From: Gammaproteobacteria bacterium
GTDB lineage: Bacteria; Pseudomonadota; Gammaproteobacteria; Pseudomonadales; Azotimanducaceae
DNA length: 64,000 bases
NCBI GenBank assembly: GCA_026706385.1
Contig: JAPOYV010000057.1
Coordinates: forward strand, 1 to 64,000
Direction: 5' to 3'
Of this stretch, positions 1 to 8,504 are shown one piece after another. Every line of letters begins with the position of its first letter. Positions within the stretch are counted from its first letter, which is position 1. The notes under the pieces are model-generated. The model did no database searches. It had not been told where the DNA came from and saw nothing but the letters and a program-made list of their open reading frames with translations. The translations under genes and the position numbers were made by a program.

Positions 1-426
1 ACCGGCATGCTGCTGCGCGCCTGGCACCTGCTGCCCGACGACAACCTGCGCATCCGCCGGCTCGCCACCGACGACGGCGAGCGCCTGATCGGCCGCGTGC
101 TGGAGCCGGAGCAGGCGCTCCGCCTGCGCCGCATGGCCGACGACTCGGTCGGTTTCGACCTCTCCGCCGAGGACATCCTCCGCGCCGTGGTCGAGCGCCG
201 CGCCCGGTTCGCGCTCGCCAACGGCTGGGAACTCGTGCGGCGCCTCGTGCTCGGGCGCGCCCGCCTCGAGATCCGGGGCCCGGGTCCCGGCGACCTCGAG
301 AACCTCAAGCGCCTCGGCTGCGAGACCGAGATCGTCTCGTGGCAGACCGTCCTGTTCGCCGACGAGCCCCGCGTCCTAGAGCGGGTCCTGAAGCGCCACC
401 CGCTGCGGCCGGACGAATCCGCGTAG
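1..426 (+). CDS. Strawberry-notch-like helicase, C-terminal end (partial)
   Basis: The reading frame is open from the first base of the window, so this is the 3' end of a longer gene. The visible 141 residues begin TGMLLRAWHLLPDDNLRI and contain RLATDDGERLIGR. I recognise this as the conserved tail of bacterial strawberry-notch / N6-methylase-helicase fusion proteins carried on plasmids and ICEs. The catalytic domains lie outside the window. The assignment rests on the remembered tail motif and on the accessory genes downstream, so it is moderate. Confidence 0.55.
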   Translation, partial: TGMLLRAWHLLPDDNLRIRRLATDDGERLIGRVLEPEQALRLRRMADDSVGFDLSAEDILRAVVERRARFALANGWELVRRLVLGRARLEIRGPGPGDLENLKRLGCETEIVSWQTVLFADEPRVLERVLKRHPLRPDESA

Positions 427-443
427 CCACCGTGGAGACGACC

Positions 444-821
444 ATGAATCCCCACATCCCCCATCCCTACCGGCCGCCGGCGTTCGCGCCGTGCGCCGAT
501 CCGGACGCGCCGATCCAGCTTCCGACGGACTTGAGCGCGGCGCGGCTCGCGGACGAACTGCACGCCCAGCTCACCCGGCTCGCCTCGGGGCGCGACCTGC
601 GAGTGCTGCGCCGCCAGGCCCGCGAGGCGTTCCGCCCCGTCATGCGCCACGCGCGGGCGCGGCGGCTGGCCGGCCACCTCCTTGCCCCGCTCGACATTCG
701 CCGCGGCGAGCCGCGCCGGGTCTCCCCCGAGCGGCGGGGACGCCCGCGGCGGACCGGCGTCCGCCGGCACCCTGGCGCGGCGGCGCGCGCGGTCAAGGCC
801 GAGCCCTCCGGGCGGCGCTGA
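444..821 (+). CDS. Hypothetical protein with degenerate C-terminus
   Basis: ATG follows GGAGACGACC, a fair ribosome site, 17 bases after the helicase stop. The first 85 residues look like a real protein, with a helical stretch around DLSAARLADELHAQL and an RRQAREAFRPV segment. The last 40 residues are Arg/Pro-rich and run through an intergenic repeat seen again near 3383, 5358 and 8545, so the true end may have been lost or extended by drift. I do not recognise the family. It is probably cotranscribed with the genes downstream. Confidence 0.45.
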   Translation: MNPHIPHPYRPPAFAPCADPDAPIQLPTDLSAARLADELHAQLTRLASGRDLRVLRRQAREAFRPVMRHARARRLAGHLLAPLDIRRGEPRRVSPERRGRPRRTGVRRHPGAAARAVKAEPSGRR

Positions 822-901
822 CGCGCCGGCCGTGACCGCTTCGCGGCGCCCGCGCCCGTCCGGCACGCGACCGCTCCGCCCGATTGGAGGGAGACGACCC
901 C

Positions 902-2104
902 ATGCAGCCCCGACCCGACGATCCGCCGATCTCCGGCGCCAGCTACCTCATTCCCGTCGACAACGTCCCGGCGCTCGTCCGCCACGCCAACGGACTGCTG
1001 GCGCGCGCCCGCAAGGCCGACGTCGACTGGGCGCTCGAATGCCGCATCGAGCCGCAGCCGCAGGTGCTGCGCGACGGCGACCTGCTCCAGTGGGTCACCG
1101 TTCTGGTCCGGCCGCCGAGAACCGCCGGCTGGTCGCTGGCCGCACGCTACGACATCGACCCGTTCGGCATGGCCGCCACGATCCCGCACTCGGTCCCGGG
1201 CGTCGAGCTGCCGCGCCGGTACTGGACGGTCGGCGATCCCGTCTGCGAGCACTGCAACACCGTCCGCGACCGCCGCGCCGTGTTCCTGCTCTCCCACGCC
1301 GACGGGCGCCACAAGCTCGTCGGCCGCTCGTGCCTCAGGTCGTTCCTCGACCATCCCGACCCCGAGCGGATCGCAGCGCTGTTCGACGCGCTCGTCCCGG
1401 ACGGCATCGTCGCCCGCCACCTGTTCCGCGACCCGGGCTCGCCCGACCACGGCGGCGGCTACCTGGACGCCGCCGAGGAACTCGCATGGACCGCCGCCAT
1501 CGTCGCCCGCTACGGCTGGCGCTCCGTCGCGAAGGCGAACGACGAGCACACCGCGACGGCGTCGCGCCTCGCGTTCCTCATGAACCGGCCGCACCCGAAG
1601 CTCGCCTCCCTGTGGCACGCCGAGCGCGCCGCCTGCGCGCCCACGGACGAACACCGCGCGACCGCGCGCCACACCGTCGAACTGGTGCGCGCCGCCCCGG
1701 CCGACAGCGAGTACCTCGTCAAGCTCAAGGCCCTCGCGGACGCCGCGGCCGTGCACGTGCGCGACCGGGCGCTCTGGTGCAGCGCCATCACCCTCCACAT
1801 CCGCCGGCGCGCGAAACAGCGCGAGCGCGAGGCCGCCGCGTCCGCGCCGCCGATCGAGCCCGGCCGCCAGGTCGTCGAAGGGCGCATCGTCAAGCTGGAC
1901 CTGCGCGACTACCGCAACTTCGTCCGCGAGGTCATGACGGTCCAGGACGCGCACGGCCGCAAGTTCTGGGGCACCCAGCCCCGCTTCCTCTACGAGGCGA
2001 AGGAGGGCGACCCGGTCGCGTTCCGCGCCGACGTCGAGCCGTCCCGCGACAACCCCGCGTTCGCGTTCTTCAAGCGCCCCACGCGCGTCCCGAAGGCCGC
2101 GTAG
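902..2104 (+). CDS. Hypothetical plasmid/ICE protein with a Cys-His cluster
   Basis: This 400-residue protein starts at an ATG preceded by GGAGGGAGACGACCCC. An earlier in-frame start at 884 is less likely. Around residues 110-145 it has CEHCNTVRDRR followed by GRHKLVGRSCL, a possible zinc-binding knuckle (C-x2-C, then H and C). The C-terminal 80 residues (RIVKLDLRDYRNFVREVMTV onward) look like a compact beta-rich domain with a KFWGTQP segment. There are no membrane segments. Proteins of this general appearance occur on large plasmids beside NADAR and DUF3085 genes. I do not know the function; nucleic-acid binding is only a guess. Confidence 0.7.
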   Translation: MQPRPDDPPISGASYLIPVDNVPALVRHANGLLARARKADVDWALECRIEPQPQVLRDGDLLQWVTVLVRPPRTAGWSLAARYDIDPFGMAATIPHSVPGVELPRRYWTVGDPVCEHCNTVRDRRAVFLLSHADGRHKLVGRSCLRSFLDHPDPERIAALFDALVPDGIVARHLFRDPGSPDHGGGYLDAAEELAWTAAIVARYGWRSVAKANDEHTATASRLAFLMNRPHPKLASLWHAERAACAPTDEHRATARHTVELVRAAPADSEYLVKLKALADAAAVHVRDRALWCSAITLHIRRRAKQREREAAASAPPIEPGRQVVEGRIVKLDLRDYRNFVREVMTVQDAHGRKFWGTQPRFLYEAKEGDPVAFRADVEPSRDNPAFAFFKRPTRVPKAA

Positions 2105-2136
2105 CCACCCATCCGACCACTCGAGGAGACACAACC

Positions 2137-2835
2137 ATGCAAGCCACCCTCACGCCCGTCGCCGAGGCGTTCCACCAACTGCCCGAGGCCCGTCCGCTGC
2201 CGTGCGGGGTCACCGCGCACCTCGTCGATCCCTCGCACGTCAGGCCCGCCAGGGCGCTGCGTTTCGATCGCCACGACCGAATCAGCCGCGCGCGCCACAG
2301 CGGCTGGTACGCCGACGAAGGCCAGTTCGAGATCCTCACCGGTTTCGTGTACGCCTACGCGGACGAGCCCGACGACGAGGACGACGATCCCCCCGCGACC
2401 TACTACGCGCTGGTCGAATCGAACGACACCGACTGCCACTACCTCGACCCGGACGCCTACGACGACCCGGTTGCGGCCGCCCACGCCGCCGACCGCATGG
2501 CGGAGCTCGTCGCCGAACTGGAGCGCGAGTGCGACGCGATCCGCAACCGCGCGATCGAGGCCCGCTCCGAACTGACCGAGGCCAACCGCATCCGCCGCGA
2601 GGCGCTCGACGTCCTCCGCCACGTCCGCGCGTGCCCTGCCGACGCCCAATCCCTCGGCCCCGCGTTCGCGCGCCTGTGGCGGCAGGGACTCGCGGGACGG
2701 CATCGCGCGTTCGACATCGTCGACGAGCACCGCCCGCCGCCGCGCGACCGCCCGTTCGACCCCGAGCGCACCCCCACGCGGGACGAGTGCCATGCCGACG
2801 CCTGGCGCGACGGCTGGGACTGCGCCGCCGACTGA
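2137..2835 (+). CDS. Hypothetical acidic protein
   Basis: This 232-residue protein follows a GAGGAGACACAACC ribosome site, 32 bases after the previous stop. An acidic stretch (ADEPDDEDDD, about residues 73-83) is followed by a helical, coiled-coil-prone segment from about residue 115 to 160 (RMAELVAELERECDAIRNRA onward). The C-terminus (RDECHADAWRDGWDCAAD) is conserved-looking. I do not recognise a family. It lies in a same-strand run with the DUF3085 and NADAR genes and is probably part of the same transcript. Confidence 0.65.
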   Translation: MQATLTPVAEAFHQLPEARPLPCGVTAHLVDPSHVRPARALRFDRHDRISRARHSGWYADEGQFEILTGFVYAYADEPDDEDDDPPATYYALVESNDTDCHYLDPDAYDDPVAAAHAADRMAELVAELERECDAIRNRAIEARSELTEANRIRREALDVLRHVRACPADAQSLGPAFARLWRQGLAGRHRAFDIVDEHRPPPRDRPFDPERTPTRDECHADAWRDGWDCAAD

Positions 2836-2861
2836 TCCCCAATCCGACGGAGCCCCCGACA

Positions 2862-3325
2862 ATGACCCGACTCCTCTTCGACATGGAACAGGTCGCCGGC
2901 CTCGCCCGGCACTCGCGCGCCGCGCCCGAACGCCGCATGACCATGGGCCAGCGCGCCGAGATCTACGGCGAGGACCGCTGCGCGACGCAGCAGCCCGGCG
3001 AGGAGCGCCTCGCGCCGCCGTGCCTCTGGCTCGTCAAGGACGAGGGCGTCTACCTCATGTCCCCCGGCATCCATCCCGAAGCGCGGCCCGGCGACCGCTC
3101 CGCCCGCGCGCCCGTCGCCTACGCCGTCGGGTTCGATCCCACCCGCGACGACCGCATGGCGGTCTGGGACCGCGCGCGCGACGCCGTCGGCGGCGACGAC
3201 TTCCCGAGGCCGTGCCGCTCGAGTGGGTGGACGCCGCGCTCGCCGCGCGCTCCCCCGAGTTCGCGCTGGAGTTCGTCCCCGACTCCATCGGCCTGCTGCT
3301 CCCGACCCGCCCTCCGAAGCGCTGA
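2862..3325 (+). pseudogene. DUF3085 family protein, frameshifted
   Basis: The first 115 residues match DUF3085 as I know it: RHSRAAPE, then CLWLVKDEGVYLMSPG, then VAYAVGFDPTRDD. At about 3203-3206 the frame breaks. The continuation EAVPLEWVDAALAARSPEFA..PDSIGLLLPTRPPKR lies in the next frame and ends at 3325, so restoring one C in the CCC run at 3203-3205 rebuilds the whole protein (about 154 residues). DUF3085 has no known biochemical role and is common on plasmids and ICEs. The break may be a real deletion or a base-calling error. Confidence 0.7.
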
Positions 3326-3382
3326 CTCCCGCGCGAACGCAACCCGAAGCCCGCCCGGCAGCCTGCCGCGGCCGCCCGCGCC

Positions 3383-3482
3383 GTCAAGGCGGACCCTCCG
3401 GGCGACGCCCGTCCGCTTCGCGTTCGGCGTCGGCCTTGACCGCCCGGGCCCGGCCGCGGCCCGGCGAAGGCAACGGGCTTCG
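3383..3482 (+). repeat. Intergenic repeat, copy 2 (GTCAAGGC ... GCCTTGACC)
   Basis: The spacer before the NADAR gene has GTCAAGGCGGACCCTCCGGG at 3383, the inverted partner GCCTTGACC at 3433-3441, and a hairpin-like CGAAGGC-AACGG-GCTTCG element ending near 3482. Relatives lie at 792-837, 5358-5441, 7834-7854 and 8545. Confidence 0.6.
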
Positions 3483-3506
3483 GCCCAACCACCGGAGGAG
3501 ACATCC

Positions 3507-4166
3507 ATGAACCCGACCAGAGCCGCCGATCCGGCGCCCGAACGCATCGACCGCTTCCGCGGCGAACACGCCTTCCTGTCCAACTTCCACCGCCACCCGT
3601 TCGAGTGGCGCGGCCGCTCCTATGCGACGTCGGAGCACGCGTTCCAGAGCGCCAAGTCCCGCGACGAGGCCGAGCGCGAGCGCATCCGCCACGCTTCCTC
3701 CCCCGGCGAGGCCAAGCGCCTCGGCCGCCGCGCCGACCTGCGCTGCGAGTGGGAGCGGATCAAGGACGACGTCATGCACTCGGTCCTCGTGGCGAAGTTC
3801 GCCGTCCCGGAGCTGCGCGACGCCCTGCTCGCCACCGGCGACGCCGAGCTCGTCGAGGGCAACACCTGGGGCGACGTCTACTGGGGCGTCTGCGGCGGCC
3901 GCGGCCGCAACCAGCTCGGCCGCACCCTCATGCGCATCCGCGACGACATCCGCCGCCGCGCCGGGCCGGCCATGGACGCGCAGCACGCCGACTGGCTGCG
4001 CGAGCGCTGCGACTTCGAGCGCACCGGTCGCTGCGACCGCGCGATCTGCCGCCGGCGCAGCGGCTGGCGGCACGACGCCGACGGCGCGCCGTCCTGCATC
4101 CCGCTCGAGATCCTGCGCCGAATCCACCGGATCGAAACGCAGCTTCCCGACGCCACCAACCGCTGA
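3507..4166 (+). CDS. NADAR domain protein (YbiA/DUF1768 family)
   Basis: This 219-residue protein starts at an ATG behind CGGAGGAGACATCC. Residues 12-155 form a NADAR domain: FRGEHAFLSNF, YATSEHAFQSAK, an LGRRADLR..WERIKDDVM segment, and NTWGDVYWGVCGGRGRNQLG near its end. YbiA-type members act on N-glycosidic bonds in riboflavin intermediates. Other NADAR proteins remove ADP-ribose from guanine and protect cells from DarT-like toxins. The 65-residue C-terminal extension has four cysteines (CDFERTGRCDRAICRR and a later SCIP), possibly a metal site. No DarT partner is visible in this window. Confidence 0.88.
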   Translation: MNPTRAADPAPERIDRFRGEHAFLSNFHRHPFEWRGRSYATSEHAFQSAKSRDEAERERIRHASSPGEAKRLGRRADLRCEWERIKDDVMHSVLVAKFAVPELRDALLATGDAELVEGNTWGDVYWGVCGGRGRNQLGRTLMRIRDDIRRRAGPAMDAQHADWLRERCDFERTGRCDRAICRRRSGWRHDADGAPSCIPLEILRRIHRIETQLPDATNR

Positions 4167-4185
4167 TCCACCGGAGGAACCCGAC

Positions 4186-4878
4186 ATGCCCCGCATCCAG
4201 CTTCCCGCGCCGTGCCACCTGTGCGGCCAGACCTGCCTGTCGAGCCGCCGCGGGCGCGTCGCGCGCCGCCTCGACCGCGCGGACCTCGGCCGCCCCGCCG
4301 AGCGCACCGACGCCGACACGTGCCCTTGGAGACAGTGCCCGCACAGGCCGTCCGGCCACGTCATGCCGCCCGTTCTCGAGGACCAGCGCAGCTTCGGCGT
4401 GGTCGTGTCCACCTGGCCGCCGACGGACCGGCCGCCCGTCGTCCTGTCCCTGCACCCGGTCCGGAGCGCCGCCGAGACCGACCGCGACGTGCTGGCGGCC
4501 GCGTCTCCCATTCCGCGCCCGCGCCACGTGCCGCGCACCGACTACGACGTCATCGAGTTTCCGCACGCGCTGATCGCGTCGCAGCTCGACGCCGCGCACG
4601 AGCAGGGCTACGAATGGGGCTACGAGCACGCCATGGAGTCCGCCTGCGAACGCCTGCGCGAGGACGGGGCGCTGCCCGCTGCCACCGCCGCCCTCCACCG
4701 CTTCGCCGACACGCATCCGGCCCTGTTCGCGGACACCATCCGCTACCTGTTCGGCGTCGACCGCGACATCGCCGCCGCCGTGACCGAGAGCGTGCGGCAC
4801 GGCTACGCCCTCGACGCGCACCTTGATGCCGCGCTCAACGCCCTCGCAGCCGCATCCGACGCGGAGGACGCGCCGTGA
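4186..4878 (+). CDS. Hypothetical protein with N-terminal Cys motifs
   Basis: This 230-residue protein follows CGGAGGAACCCGAC. The N-terminus has PCHLCGQTC (C-x2-C-x3-C), and CPWRQCPHRPSGH follows near residue 46, so a small zinc-binding domain of about 55 residues is likely. A middle region has FGVVVSTWPP. The rest is helical, with GYEWGYEHAMESACERLRED and HTHP-like runs. It overlaps the next gene by a GTGA junction, so the two are probably translationally coupled. The family was not recognised. Confidence 0.65.
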   Translation: MPRIQLPAPCHLCGQTCLSSRRGRVARRLDRADLGRPAERTDADTCPWRQCPHRPSGHVMPPVLEDQRSFGVVVSTWPPTDRPPVVLSLHPVRSAAETDRDVLAAASPIPRPRHVPRTDYDVIEFPHALIASQLDAAHEQGYEWGYEHAMESACERLREDGALPAATAALHRFADTHPALFADTIRYLFGVDRDIAAAVTESVRHGYALDAHLDAALNALAAASDAEDAP

Positions 4879-5297
4879 GGCTGCACCGCATCGTCGGTCG
4901 CGCCGGCAAGTGCGGACCGAGCGCCATCGCCGCCGTGACCGGCGTGCCGACGCACGACTGCGCGGCGCTGCTGCGCGAAGTCACCGGACGCCCGCAGATC
5001 CACGGCGTGCACGGCTACGAGCTCATGGCCGCCATGACGCTCGCCGGCTGGCATTGCGAGCGCACGGTGCATCCCCGCGCCGCCCGTCCGACCCTCGCCG
5101 CCTGGCTGCGCGACCACGACACCCTCGCGGACTCGTTCGTGCTGGTCGTGCGGCGCCACTTCGTCGCCGTCGGCGGCGGCGAGATCGCCGACAGCGGCTG
5201 GATGTACGACCGCCGTCCGCAGCCCGTCGCCACCGCGCGGCACAGCCGCGTCCGGGTCCGCCAGACCATCGCCTGCCGTCCCGAAGGCGCCTTCTGA
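4875..5297 (+). CDS. Small papain/C39-like cysteine peptidase fold protein
   Basis: GTG at 4875 overlaps the previous stop (GTGA). The 140 residues show the order expected of a minimal papain-like fold: GKCGPSAIAAVTG (Cys13 at the start of a helix), then FVLVVRRHFVAVGGGEIADSGW, with a His before a beta strand and an Asp about ten residues later. This resembles C39-like peptidases and phage-encoded transglutaminase-like proteins. No transmembrane or ABC segment is fused to it. A peptidase or deamidase role is an inference from these three positions only. Confidence 0.55.
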   Translation: MRLHRIVGRAGKCGPSAIAAVTGVPTHDCAALLREVTGRPQIHGVHGYELMAAMTLAGWHCERTVHPRAARPTLAAWLRDHDTLADSFVLVVRRHFVAVGGGEIADSGWMYDRRPQPVATARHSRVRVRQTIACRPEGAF

Positions 5298-5357
5298 CGC
5301 GTTCCGCTCGGCGAGGGGCGGACGCCTTCCCCCGAGCCTGGTCCGCGCCCGCCGCCC

Positions 5358-5441
5358 GTCAAGGCGAGCCCTGCGGGTGCCGCCGACCGTCCAGCCGCAT
5401 TCCCTTGGCGGGATCGTCCCCCGGCGGCGGCAGCCTTGACC
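5358..5441 (+). repeat. Intergenic repeat, copy 3
   Basis: GTCAAGGCGAGCCCTGCGGG begins at 5358, preceded by GCCTGGTCCGCGCCCGC (also found before 8545). The inverted partner GCCTTGACC is at 5433-5441. The arms could pair over the 68 bases between them. Same family as 3383 and 8545. Confidence 0.6.
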
Positions 5442-5500
5442 GGCGGCTTGCGGCGCGGACCTCCCGACCGGGAAAGCGCCACCCCAACCAGGAGGAATCC

Positions 5501-6295
5501 ATGAACGACCGACTTTCCATCGAACGACGCGCGGCCGCCGACAGGGCCAACCGCACGCTTCAAGCCCTGTGCCGCGACCTCGCCGCCGGAGAAATCCGCC
5601 TCGACGACTTCGACCCCGATACCGTCGCCCAACTCCGCGAGGTTCTCGCCGACGCCGAGCCCCAGCCGGATGCGTTCGCCTACGCCGGCGTCGGGTCCCG
5701 CCGCACCCCGCCGGACGTCCTCGACGCCATGAGCGACATCGCACAGACACTCGGCGACGCCGGCACCGCCCTGTCCACCGGCGGCGCGGACGGCGCGGAC
5801 AAGGCGTTCGAGACCGGCGCACTGCGCACCGACGCGCCCATCACCGTCCACGCGCCTTGGCCCGGCTACAACGGCTACCGGCCGGGGCGCGATCCCGAAA
5901 CCGACATCGACATCGTGCATCCCGAGTCCACTGAGACCCTCGAAGGCCGCACCTACGCCGACCTCGCGCGGGAGCACCACCCGTACTGGAGCCGGTGCAG
6001 CCGCGGCGCCCGCGCCCTGTTCGTGCGCAACGTCTCCATCCTCGCCGGAGCGCTCGACGAGGACGGCGGAACGCTGCCGGTGCGCGCGGTGATCGCCTAC
6101 ACCCCGAACGGCCTCTCGGTCGGGCGCGAGGCGGGCGGCACCGGCCACACGCTCAGGACCGCCGCGTCGCTCGACATCCCCTGCGTCAACCTGTCCCCGC
6201 GCACGCCGCCCGAACCCAACGCCGCCGCGCTCGCCGCCGTCCCAGGGGTCGTCCGCGAAGCCGTCCTCGGGCGGGTGCCGGGCCTCCCGCGGTAG
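5501..6295 (+). CDS. SLOG/DprA-like Rossmann-fold protein
   Basis: This 264-residue protein follows CAGGAGGAATCC. After a 55-residue helical start comes FAYAGVGSRRTPPDVLD, then a glycine-rich loop, LSTGGADGADKAFETGA, and APWPGYNGYRP. This is the GxGSR and GGAxGaD pattern of the SLOG superfamily, close to phage DprA-like and YspA-like proteins, which bind nucleotides or DNA. The middle (DEDGGTLPVRAVIAYTPNG, then GGTGHTLRTAASLDIPCVNL) fits the second half of that fold. A role in recombination mediation, or sensing of an NAD- or ADP-ribose-type ligand, is inference. Confidence 0.7.
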   Translation: MNDRLSIERRAAADRANRTLQALCRDLAAGEIRLDDFDPDTVAQLREVLADAEPQPDAFAYAGVGSRRTPPDVLDAMSDIAQTLGDAGTALSTGGADGADKAFETGALRTDAPITVHAPWPGYNGYRPGRDPETDIDIVHPESTETLEGRTYADLAREHHPYWSRCSRGARALFVRNVSILAGALDEDGGTLPVRAVIAYTPNGLSVGREAGGTGHTLRTAASLDIPCVNLSPRTPPEPNAAALAAVPGVVREAVLGRVPGLPR

Positions 6296-6301
6296 CCCGC
6301 C

Positions 6302-7120
6302 GTGCGCGACTCCCCCTACACGCTCGACGAACGCGCGGCACGCGCCGCGGGGGCCGTCCTCCACGGCGCTGAACTGCGCCTGCCGTGCCCGGTCCACGAC
6401 AGCTCGCCGGACACCCTCGCCATCCGCCACGGCGACCGCGCGCCGCTGTGGCACTGCCACGCCGGCTGCGACCCCGTCGCCGTCCGCGACGGCCTGCTCG
6501 CCGCCGGAATCCTCGTGCGACGCCATGCCCGGCGCCAGCGGGTCGAACCGGTTCCACCCGACCGGCATTCGCCGCCCCGTTGGATCCCCGGCGCCTGGGC
6601 GTCGGCCGCGCCGTTGGCGGACACCGCGGCCGCCGACTACCTGCGCTCGCGCGGGCTGCGCCCGCCGTGGCCGCCCGAACTGCGCTGGGACCGCCGCCGG
6701 CGCCGCATGCTCGCGCGCGTCACGCTGGGGACCGACCTGCGCGGCCTCCACGCCACCTCCGTCCCGGGCCGCGAGCGCCGCACCTACGGCCCGGTCCGCG
6801 GCGCCGCGGTCCGCCTGGCCGCCATGCACGGCGGCGTCCTGGCCGTGGCGGAAGGCATCGAGACCGCGCTCGCCTACACTGCATTGACCGGCACACCGGC
6901 CTGGGCGGCGCTTTCCAGCGCCGGCATGAACCGCCTCGAACTCCCCGACGGCCTGCGCTGGCTCGCCGTCGCCGCCGACTTCGACGGGCCGGGGCTGATG
7001 GCCGCGGAGCAACTGGAGCGCCGCGCGCGGGACGCCGGCATCGAAGCGCGGATCGACCTCCCGTCGCGACACCGCACCGACTGGGCCGACGTGCTCGCCG
7101 CGTCTTTGACGAAACTGTAG
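6302..7120 (+). CDS. Toprim primase-like protein with zinc motif
   Basis: GTG start six bases after the SLOG gene. The N-terminus has LPCPVHDSSPD followed by LWHCHAGCDP, a CHC2-like zinc ribbon of DnaG-type primases. The C-terminal half is a Toprim domain: VAEGIETALAYTALTG carries the catalytic Glu, and LAVAADFDGPGLMAAEQL carries the acidic DxD-like region. This is the layout of short plasmid and phage primase/helicase accessory proteins (Toprim_3 type). At 272 residues it has no helicase domain. It probably primes lagging-strand synthesis of the element. Confidence 0.8.
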   Translation: MRDSPYTLDERAARAAGAVLHGAELRLPCPVHDSSPDTLAIRHGDRAPLWHCHAGCDPVAVRDGLLAAGILVRRHARRQRVEPVPPDRHSPPRWIPGAWASAAPLADTAAADYLRSRGLRPPWPPELRWDRRRRRMLARVTLGTDLRGLHATSVPGRERRTYGPVRGAAVRLAAMHGGVLAVAEGIETALAYTALTGTPAWAALSSAGMNRLELPDGLRWLAVAADFDGPGLMAAEQLERRARDAGIEARIDLPSRHRTDWADVLAASLTKL

Positions 7121-7140
7121 CGCACAACTACACTTCGACC

Positions 7141-7393
7141 GTGAAGGAGATCGCGTACAGCCGCGCCGCCGTGAGAACGCTCGCCCGCATGCCTCCCAAC
7201 CTCGCCGACCGCATCCGGGCCAAGATCCGCGCCTACGCCGACGATCCCGCGTCCCAGGCCCGCAACGTGCGCCGCCTGCGCGGCTCCGAAGGCTTCCTGC
7301 GGCTCCGTCGGCGACTGGCGCGTCGTCATGCGCGACGCCGACACGCTGGAGGTGCTCCACGTGACCACCCGCGGCCACGCCTACCGGGACTGA
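7141..7393 (+). pseudogene. RelE-like toxin, frameshifted
   Basis: GTG start 20 bases after the primase gene. The first 57 residues (VKEIAYSRAAVRTLARMPPN, later VRRLRGSEGFLRLR) are a RelE/ParE-type start. The expected ending, VGDWRVVMRDADTLEVLHVT followed by TRGHAYRD, is in another frame and stops at 7393, so one base is missing near 7303-7308. Restored, the protein would be about 84 residues with the usual R..Y..R end of RelE toxins, which cleave mRNA in the ribosome. If the shift is real the toxin is dead while the antitoxin gene survives. Confidence 0.72.
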
Positions 7394-7397
7394 GACC

Positions 7398-7745
7398 ATG
7401 AACGAAACCGTCACCATCACCCGCGCCGAGTACGACCGCCTTTGCGCCGCCGAGGAGGACTTCGAGGACCTCCGCGCCGCGCTCGCCGTGCGCGACCGCA
7501 TCGACGCCGGCGCCGAGGAACTCGTGCCCGCCGCCGTCGCCGACCGCCTGATCGACGGCGAGAGCCCCCTGAAGGTCTGGCGCGAGCACCGCGCCCTGTC
7601 CCAGTCCGCCCTGGCGCGCGCCTCCGGCGTCAACCGCGTCCAGATCGCGGACATCGAGGCCGACCGCGCCACCGGCTCCGCCCGGACCCTGCGCGCCCTC
7701 GCCGACGCCCTGCGCGTGACCGTCGACGACCTGATCCCGGCCTGA
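7398..7745 (+). CDS. Xre-type antitoxin of the RelE pair
   Basis: This 115-residue protein starts five bases after the toxin reading frame ends. The N-terminus (TITRAEYDRLCAAEEDFEDL) is the helical segment seen in RelB/Phd-like antitoxins of this toxin family. Residues 55-112 form an HTH: WREHRALSQSALARASGVNR, then VQIADIEADRATGSARTLRA. The toxin-first order is that of HigBA-like modules. It should bind its own promoter and neutralise the toxin. Confidence 0.82.
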   Translation: MNETVTITRAEYDRLCAAEEDFEDLRAALAVRDRIDAGAEELVPAAVADRLIDGESPLKVWREHRALSQSALARASGVNRVQIADIEADRATGSARTLRALADALRVTVDDLIPA

Positions 7746-7833
7746 CAGCCTCCCCGGACTTTCGCCACAGCCGCCCGCATCCGCCGCTCGGGGCGGGCGT
7801 TCCCCGGCCACCGTGACGGCCCGCCCGGCGTCG

Positions 7834-7854
7834 CGCAAGGCAACCGGCCTTGCG
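7834..7854 (+). repeat. Perfect 8-bp hairpin in spacer before oxygenase gene
   Basis: CGCAAGGC, loop AACCG, GCCTTGCG. It resembles the element at about 3463-3482 and the CAAGGC/GCCTTG arms of the other spacers. It sits in the 197-base gap between the antitoxin and oxygenase genes. It could be an attenuator or a protein site. Confidence 0.55.
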
Positions 7855-7942
7855 GCCGGCGCCTGACGGCGGCCTGGCGCGCGCGCCGATCGGGCCGTCC
7901 TTCCCGGCGGCGAACACCGCCGTCCTCGGGAGGAGACACCCC

Positions 7943-8451
7943 ATGTCCAGCATCCGCCGCGCCCTGCGCATCGACCCGGACACCGTCCGCACCGTTCGCG
8001 ACCACCTCGAGCGCCACGTCGCTCCGCATCTCGCGCCGGACGTCTCGAACTACGCCAGGGGCCGGCAGCGCGCCTGGCTCCAGGTCGAGGCGCCGCTCGG
8101 ACCCACGCAGCCCTGGCGCCCGGGGCTCGCCTCGCACCGGCTCTGGCCCTGGCTCGCCGCCGTCTGGCGCGGCATCGACCCGGACACCGAACCGCTGGTC
8201 GGGCTGGCAGTGCATGGCAGCACGGGCATCGCCTGGCACCGCGACGCCTCCTACGCGCACGCGCGCGCGACTCCGCCAACGGCCGTCCGCTCGATCCCGT
8301 CTCGCTGCGGCTCTCCGGCGGCGAAGTCCTCGACTTCGACTGCAAGCACCAGCACCGCGTCCTCGACGCCGATCCCTCGCGCTGGTCCGTCGTGCTCTGG
8401 CGCCTGAAGCGGCATCCCCGGCGGCCGGTCCCGCCGATCCGCATCCCCTGA
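7943..8451 (+). pseudogene. Putative 2OG-Fe(II) oxygenase-like protein, frameshifted
   Basis: ATG follows GGGAGGAGACACCCC. The N-terminal part ends with GLAVHGSTGIAWHRDASYAH, where WHRD gives an H-x-D motif. The frame then breaks inside a GC-dinucleotide run at about 8260-8275. The continuation in another frame reads DSANGRPLDPVSLRLSGGEV, then LDFDCKHQHRVLDADPSRW, and ends at 8451. H-x-D followed by a distal H..R is the iron and 2-oxoglutarate binding set of AlkB-like oxygenases. The family call is inference. The break could be a real dinucleotide slip or an assembly error. Confidence 0.55.
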
Positions 8452-8504
8452 CCGCCGACGCCATCCGCGGGTCCCGCGAAGCGGGCCGGGCCGGCGCCGC
8501 TCCC

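Noticed and set aside
467..2134. Long minus-strand ORF (555 residues)
   Set aside because: Shadow of the plus-strand genes; Arg/Ala/Gly-rich with no domain and no ribosome site.
5015..8464. Very long minus-strand ORF (1149 residues)
   Set aside because: Lies across six recognisable plus-strand genes; composition is typical of high-GC antisense frames.
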